A DNA stretch of 64,000 nucleotides from Saccoglossus kowalevskii (taxonomy: Eukaryota; Hemichordata; Enteropneusta; Harrimaniidae): the NCBI RefSeq assembly GCF_000003605.2, contig NW_003125899.1, positions 118,749 to 182,748 of the forward strand, in the 5' to 3' direction. Shown in pieces: positions 61,101 through 64,000 of the stretch. The number at the start of each line of letters is the position of its first letter. The stretch's first letter is position 1. The position numbers were made by a program, and so were the translations under genes. The notes beneath the pieces are model-generated. The model was given only the letters and a program-made list of their open reading frames with translations. It did not search any database and was not told where the DNA came from.

Positions 61101-63996
61101 ACATGAGAAATTTAAGAAAGAACTGGTTGTACATGTACTACTGACAAATACAAACAAATATGTTGAATATTTGGTGATTTTTGTCTTTTCATTTTTGTTG
61201 TTACAGCCTGATCCAGACGATGACACACTGTACATAACTAAACAAGGAAAGTTGAGTTTTGTAGATTTAGCTGGAAGTGAAAAAATAAAAGAGTTAGGTA
61301 ACACCGGAGATCTTCTGTCAGAAACTACAAATATTAACAAAAGTTTGCTCACACTTGGTAAGTAAATATATTTTATCTTGTCATAATTTTTTTTTTTTAC
61401 TCAGGTGATTAATTGTAACTGAACAAACCAGGACTTTTCACACTCAATATAAATCTTTTTTACTTAAGTTGACAGTTGTGAGATTGTTTAGTCTGTGTTC
61501 CAAAAGTTGAAATAATCAGTTCTCTGTTGATATATGTTCTGTTGTTCACAGTGAATGCAAAGTAAATAATTGGTTTTAAGTACTGTAATGAAAATAATTA
61601 CAACATCAAACTTTATACTTGTGTTTGCACAATTTCACAAGTCACAATGGCACTAAGGGCCTTGAGTCAATGACACTGATTCATGAATGCATGACACATA
61701 CTTGATTATTTATTATATTATAATTCAAAACCCTACTGGTGGCTGGAATTGACTCCACAAAGTAACCTAGTAAAATCTTAGTTTTGTGCATTGAATTTCT
61801 CTCAAAAAATAAAAGGTGTGTAAATCTATGGCATGTCAGTCATAGTTTTATATTCTGTACTCAGAGGTCGTAAAAGTAGCTGTGTACCCAAAGTTACTGC
61901 ATATGTATAGCTGTGAGTCTAGAATTAGCAAGGAACTAGGACTGATTATAATTCTGATACATGAAAAACAAAAACATAGTATCAATTGCACTACTGATTA
62001 TACACATGAAATTAATGCGTATGAGTATTTTTAAAGGTTTTCAATTTATTTGTTGTTTCGTTATGTATTCATTTCTACTTGCAGGAAATTGCATATCTTC
62101 TCTTAGTGATCCCAAAAAGAAAAATGGTTATATCCCTTATAGAGATAGTAAATTAACTAAACTACTAGCAGACAGTCTAGGTGGGAATGGAGTTACGCTG
62201 ATGGTGAGTCAAAGCATTACAAAGACTATGGTGATTTAATCAGCATATTTACATTTCATAGATGTTGCTAATGGTCTGTGCACAGTTTTGAATAGCAGTA
62301 ATTTTTTATGCATTGTTGTATTTATTCTGGTGGTCCATATATGTACACCAGAGAATGCAGTTTAGTGGATCAGTTGATTTAATGAGATTTTTTTTTTCTA
62401 GATTGCTTGCGTATCTCCATCAACCTACAGTGTATCTGAATCCATGAACACCATAAGATATGCAAACAGAGCCAAGAAAATCAAGAATAAACCAGTTATT
62501 AGAATGGTAAGACATTTTACCTTATTCTCATTCTTGTGTTATGTTTTTAGGAAAAGTTGATGTGAGTGATGAGGGTTGCTTCTCAATTTCACGTATTGTG
62601 CACAGCTTATTAAAGTGTGCATTGCAATTGTATACTTTCAATATTTATTTGTGAGTACTAAAAACAAAATAAATTTTCTTTTCACCACTCGGTGGCGCTA
62701 ATCTAATCTGCTTTAACGTAAATGTTTTACTCGCTGTGAGTTCAAGTGTTTTTGTTCTAAAGGGGTGAGGTTATAATATTAGAGATCATGTTTTATTCAT
62801 TTAGGACCCAAGAGAAAAACTTATCATGAGTTTAAAACGAGAATGCAAGTTGCTGCGTTCTGAAAATGATTATCTGAGAACACAGTTCACAAAGAAGTTG
62901 AACGGAGGAGAGATTTTACAATTACCCAAGATGCAAACTACAACCAATGGGCATGTAGCTGTTAACTCAAGTAAAAACAGTCAAGTTAAGAAGGTGGAGG
63001 ATGTGAAAAAAGAGAAAAGTACAAGAAGGGAAAGTACAAACAGGTGACATTAACATACAGTACTGTTTTCATCCAATCACGTTTCTCATTTTTATTCACA
63101 TCCGGCTCACATTGTATATTGTAGCGTCCCACACTAGGGACCAAATAGACTGGCTCAACCATGGTAATCCTATAGTATATTTCTTACCACAAATAATTTA
63201 CACTGTCAGAGTGGCAGTTAAAATGCAAATGATTTTAAAATAAATGCTTGACCTAAAAGCAATCAATGGGTGCTGTGGATGCAATGTATGTGAATTTTAC
63301 AAAATCCAGACAACTTTTCTGAGTGCCTTCAACAAGTATTCTCTGCGTAGCAATGCTTGATACAAGTAGCAAATATTAAGACAAGCTTCACTAAACTGTA
63401 AAAATACTGTAAATATATTAATTATCCACTGGTTTTAATTTCCCTGGTAAAAAACGGTAAAATCTTTTAAATTAAATCTACATGGACATAACAATAAAAC
63501 TTATTGTTTCCTTGACAAATTCGTGAAATTAATATAATAAAATATAATAATATAATAACATAATATAATATTATGCTCAAAACATCAAAATAGTGAAATT
63601 AAATTTTCCTATTCTAAACCATGAATCAAATTACCTGAAAGTAAAGGCATGTAGTAATTGTCATGTCTTGCATTCACTAATAAGTGTCATTGACTCAAAG
63701 CAATAATTGTCTGAAATTTTGCTGATGTGTACTATGGTATTAATTGGGGACTTGTTGTTTTACTATTGACAATATAAACTGTGTTTGCTTTACAGTTCTA
63801 TAAGTACAAGTTTAAGCATGAAATCTGCCGCTGATAATGGCTTGTATGAAATGCTACAAGAATATATGGTGGAAAATGAGAACTTGAGGTCTGAAAACAA
63901 TGAGTTAGTGGGTTCCAGGGAACGGGCCAGAAGAGAACATGAGCATTTATCAAAAGAAAATGATAAACTTGTGCGGAAGATGGAGGACTTAGAAAG
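34476..63996 (+). CDS. KIF12: Kinesin-like protein KIF12, 3'-incomplete, twelve exons in window
   Basis: Microtubule-stimulated ATPase of the kinesin superfamily; vertebrate KIF12 is epithelial (kidney, liver) and linked to polarity and cholestasis. Exons: 34476-34603, 37059-37136, 46331-46409, 46710-46907, 47507-47647, 48229-48364, 57448-57539, 61207-61357, 62085-62203, 62402-62506, 62805-63043, 63796-63996; phases 2,2,0,0,0,1,0,1,0,0,2. Visible product 555 residues: N-extension 1-63, motor about 64-400 with RVRPLN at 69-74, P-loop GQTGSGKT 145-152, SYLEIYNEQ 200-208, switch I NEHSSRSH 266-273, switch II DLAGSE 304-309, and [18 protein letters not shown] near 351-368. [15 protein letters not shown] (504-518) matches vertebrate KIF12 LYGMLQEFMLENERL, which separates it from other kinesins. 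All nucleotide-binding motifs are intact. In-frame TGA 34443-34445 lies upstream of the first ATG. The second ATG (34488) has the better Kozak context. Confidence 0.96.
37059..37136 (+). CDS. KIF12: KIF12 exon 2 (entry to motor, IKVVVR)
   Basis: Acceptor CTCTTACAG, donor GTGAG|GTAAGT, phase 2 both ends. It ends in [12 protein letters not shown], the first beta strand of the motor. The codon split with exon 3 encodes the conserved Arg of VRVRP. Confidence 0.92.
40090..40290 (+). repeat. GT microsatellite (40099-40126) and diverged AAATGGCTGACTGG-family fragment
   Basis: (TG)14 followed by CACATTCAAATG and GATTCAAGATTGCTGAATGG, the same order (GT tract, then monomer) as the repeats at 44399 and 54852. 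KIF12 intron 2. Confidence 0.5.
40798..40979. mobile_element. TACTGTAAA fold-back MITE (KIF12 intron 2)
   Basis: TACTGTAAAATGATTTATTT at the left end and AAATAAAGTAATATACAGTA at the right. Internal TTTTCGCTGGATTTTATTTT resembles the other copies. Confidence 0.55.
44020..44245 (+). repeat. Degenerate CAGTAGTTAACAG repeat (KIF12 intron 2)
   Basis: About ten irregular units of around 20 bp such as CAGTTATCAGTAGTTAACAG; GTTAAC recurs. A shorter block of the same kind is at 46245-46312, directly before exon 3. Confidence 0.65.
44399..45060 (+). repeat. Hairpin-headed repeat with AAATGGCYGACTGG monomers
   Basis: Starts with a hairpin: arm CCCGTTCGGAC (44400-44410), loop ATA, GTCCG, bulge AA, AACGGG (to 44426). 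It continues through a GT-rich tract and about three monomers of roughly 200 bp containing AAATGACCGACTGG or GCCGACTGGTGGCCATTT, AAAAATCATCAAA, CAAGCATTTCT and TTCAAACTTGGTA. Located in KIF12 intron 2. No right terminus matching the head was found. Confidence 0.65.
45834..46043. mobile_element. TACTGTAAA fold-back MITE (KIF12 intron 2)
   Basis: Starts TACTGTAAAGGGGTTAATTA, contains TTCACTGGGTTTTAATTT and its inverse AAATTAAAACCCAGTGAA, ends GTCATTTTACAGTA. 210 bp. Shares GCTTATTTCGCTGACTGGAA with the 17813 copy. Confidence 0.7.
46245..46312 (+). repeat. Short GTTAACAG repeat block before KIF12 exon 3
   Basis: CAGTTAACAGTTGTTATCAT, CAGTTCACAGAAGTTGTC and CAGTAGTTAACAGG. It ends about 18 bases before the exon 3 acceptor. 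Confidence 0.55.
46331..46409 (+). CDS. KIF12: KIF12 exon 3 (VRPLN)
   Basis: Acceptor GTATTGCAG, donor GTTGTG|GTAAGC. It encodes [20 protein letters not shown] and onward, the classical kinesin VRxRPLN strand and following loop. It follows a 9.2 kb intron. Confidence 0.92.
46710..46907 (+). CDS. KIF12: KIF12 exon 4 (P-loop)
   Basis: 66 codons, phase 0 both ends; acceptor TTTAATAG, donor TTG|GTAAGA. It contains [20 protein letters not shown] and [20 protein letters not shown]: the Walker A Lys is residue 151. The motif is complete, so nucleotide binding should be retained. Confidence 0.97.
47403..47431. repeat. Perfect 11-bp hairpin CCACAGTCCCT (KIF12 intron 4)
   Basis: CCACAGTCCCT, loop CTATCAC, AGGGACTGTGG. 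It is flanked by TTTTG on both sides. Same head sequence as the hairpin at 30501. Confidence 0.75.
47507..47647 (+). CDS. KIF12: KIF12 exon 5 (SYLEIYNEQ)
   Basis: 47 codons, phase 0 both ends; acceptor CTTCACAG, donor CAG|GTGAGA. It encodes [15 protein letters not shown] and ends with [13 protein letters not shown], the kinesin SYxEIYNE strand. Confidence 0.96.
48229..48364 (+). CDS. KIF12: KIF12 exon 6 (VKDLLNP)
   Basis: Acceptor GATTGTAG, donor GAAG|GTAGGA, phase 1 out. [20 protein letters not shown] continues the EIYNEQVxDLL motif; [16 protein letters not shown] and LAVLEEG match the KIF12 segment before switch I. A 9.1 kb intron containing the assembly gap follows. Confidence 0.95.
49280..49650 (+). 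repeat. Diverged relic of the octamer element's right end
   Basis: Contains CCGATTTCAATAAAACCTGG (monomer-like) and, at 49587-49643, a stretch parallel to the right terminus: CCTCCAATACCCTTAGCA, then TTTCTTTCTAAGGTTTCTTT. Much more diverged than copies 1 and 2. Confidence 0.55.
54852..56424 (+). repeat. Octamer-monomer element, copy 2 (interrupted by assembly gap)
   Basis: Left end has CTCCCATGTGC (54856-54866) inside a hairpin (54854-54885), then a GT-rich tract (54907-54943) and the first monomer; the right end has GCACATGGGAG (56391-56401). The 55738-56424 part is nearly identical to 462-1148, with equal overall length. Octamers ATTTGCAT visible at 55071, 55777, 55905, 56053 and 56326. 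It lies in KIF12 intron 6 and has no ORF, so it is best read as a non-autonomous DNA element. Confidence 0.75.
55113..55737. other. Assembly gap (625 N)
   Basis: Run of N inside element copy 2. The tandem monomers probably prevented assembly. The true length may differ. Confidence 0.99.
57448..57539 (+). CDS. KIF12: KIF12 exon 7 (switch I)
   Basis: Acceptor TTTCTGTAG, donor [32 protein letters not shown] carries switch I NxxSSRSH complete. It joins exon 6 in phase with no missing residues by comparison with vertebrate KIF12, so the gap at 55113-55737 does not hide a required motor exon. Confidence 0.95.
58440..58640 (+). repeat. Copy of the CTTCTTGAAAACTACCAG repeat (KIF12 intron 7)
   Basis: CATCTTAAAAACCATCAG, TAGGTACCCCAGGTGAAACT, CAGATTTGTTCATTTTGTA, ATATCATCTAATTTTTAATT, aligned with 6010-6360 and 12735-12850. 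Confidence 0.45.
59700..59910 (+). repeat. Diverged AAATGGCTGACTGG-family fragment
   Basis: AAATGGTGGCCATTTTTGTC near 59752 and CAAAATGACAGACTGGTAAC near 59860. KIF12 intron 7. Confidence 0.45.
61207..61357 (+). CDS. KIF12: KIF12 exon 8 (switch II)
   Basis: Acceptor TTGTTACAG, donor CTTG|GTAAGT. It opens with an acidic insert (PDPDDD), then [20 protein letters not shown] with switch II DLAGSE intact and [10 protein letters not shown]. The open frame continues upstream of the acceptor but is intronic there. Confidence 0.96.
62085..62203 (+). CDS. KIF12: KIF12 exon 9 (microtubule-binding loop)
   Basis: Acceptor CTTGCAG, donor [30 protein letters not shown] then [19 protein letters not shown], the L12/alpha5 microtubule-binding region. 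LLADSLGG is identical to vertebrate KIF12. Confidence 0.96.
62402..62506 (+). CDS. KIF12: KIF12 exon 10 (end of motor core)
   Basis: 35 codons, phase 0 both ends; acceptor TTTTTCTAG, donor [30 protein letters not shown] then [15 protein letters not shown] is the conserved C-terminal end of a kinesin motor core. Confidence 0.95.
62805..63043 (+). CDS. KIF12: KIF12 exon 11 (neck and first coiled coil)
   Basis: Acceptor CATTTAG, donor ACAG|GTGACA, phase 2 out. [20 protein letters not shown] and NDYLRTQ form a short heptad-like helix. A basic Lys/Glu/Ser-rich linker ([16 protein letters not shown]) follows. Confidence 0.93.
63796..63996 (+). CDS. KIF12: KIF12 exon 12 (coiled coil; right boundary at window edge)
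   Basis: Acceptor [27 protein letters not shown] is the KIF12-specific block, followed by a charged coiled coil ([20 protein letters not shown]). AG|GTAT at 63995-64000 looks like the donor, phase 2, but only four intron bases are visible, so the exon could instead continue. Confidence 0.88.
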
Positions 63997-64000
63997 GTAT

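Noticed and set aside
1-64000. Retroelement or large transposon coding regions
   Set aside because: No reverse transcriptase, integrase, transposase or capsid-like motif was seen on either strand; all mobile elements here look short and non-coding.

Overview
This is a eukaryotic, AT-rich genomic window (one 625-base assembly gap at 55113-55737) carrying two intron-rich protein genes on the + strand, set in introns and spacers full of small repeats. The gene content (an SLC43-type transporter and a KIF12-type kinesin), the strict GT-AG introns of 0.3-9 kb and the style of the repeats suggest an invertebrate deuterostome such as a hemichordate, cephalochordate or echinoderm. The species cannot be fixed from the sequence alone.

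Layout. 1-1148 is the right-hand part of a short-monomer repeat element. 5524-19960 holds nine coding exons of an SLC43-family membrane transporter; its N-terminal exons were not found and probably lie to the left of the window. 19961 to about 29960 is 3' flank and intergenic DNA with several MITE-like elements and one striking hairpin. About 29960-34475 is a spacer with two TATA-containing candidate promoters, two full CRE octamers and CTCF-like sites. 34476-63996 holds twelve exons of KIF12: N-terminal extension, complete motor domain and the start of the coiled coil. The gene runs off the right edge. Exon phases agree at every junction of both genes, so each reads through without a break.

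The two genes are tandem on the same strand and have no evident functional link: one is a plasma-membrane solute carrier, the other a microtubule motor-family protein. The most unusual material is in the repeats. One element family has 11-bp terminal inverted repeats, a left-end hairpin, a GT tract and internal monomers of about 120-155 bp. Most monomers carry an ATTTGCAT octamer beside a TAATTA core. Two right halves about 55 kb apart are nearly identical. A second repeat head keeps the same hairpin design with a different sequence. Other items are fold-back MITEs bounded by TACTGTAAA, a 0.5 kb duplicated repeat, a near-perfect 46-bp stem hairpin, a 23-bp minisatellite open in several frames, and a frame-neutral 158-codon exon in the transporter.
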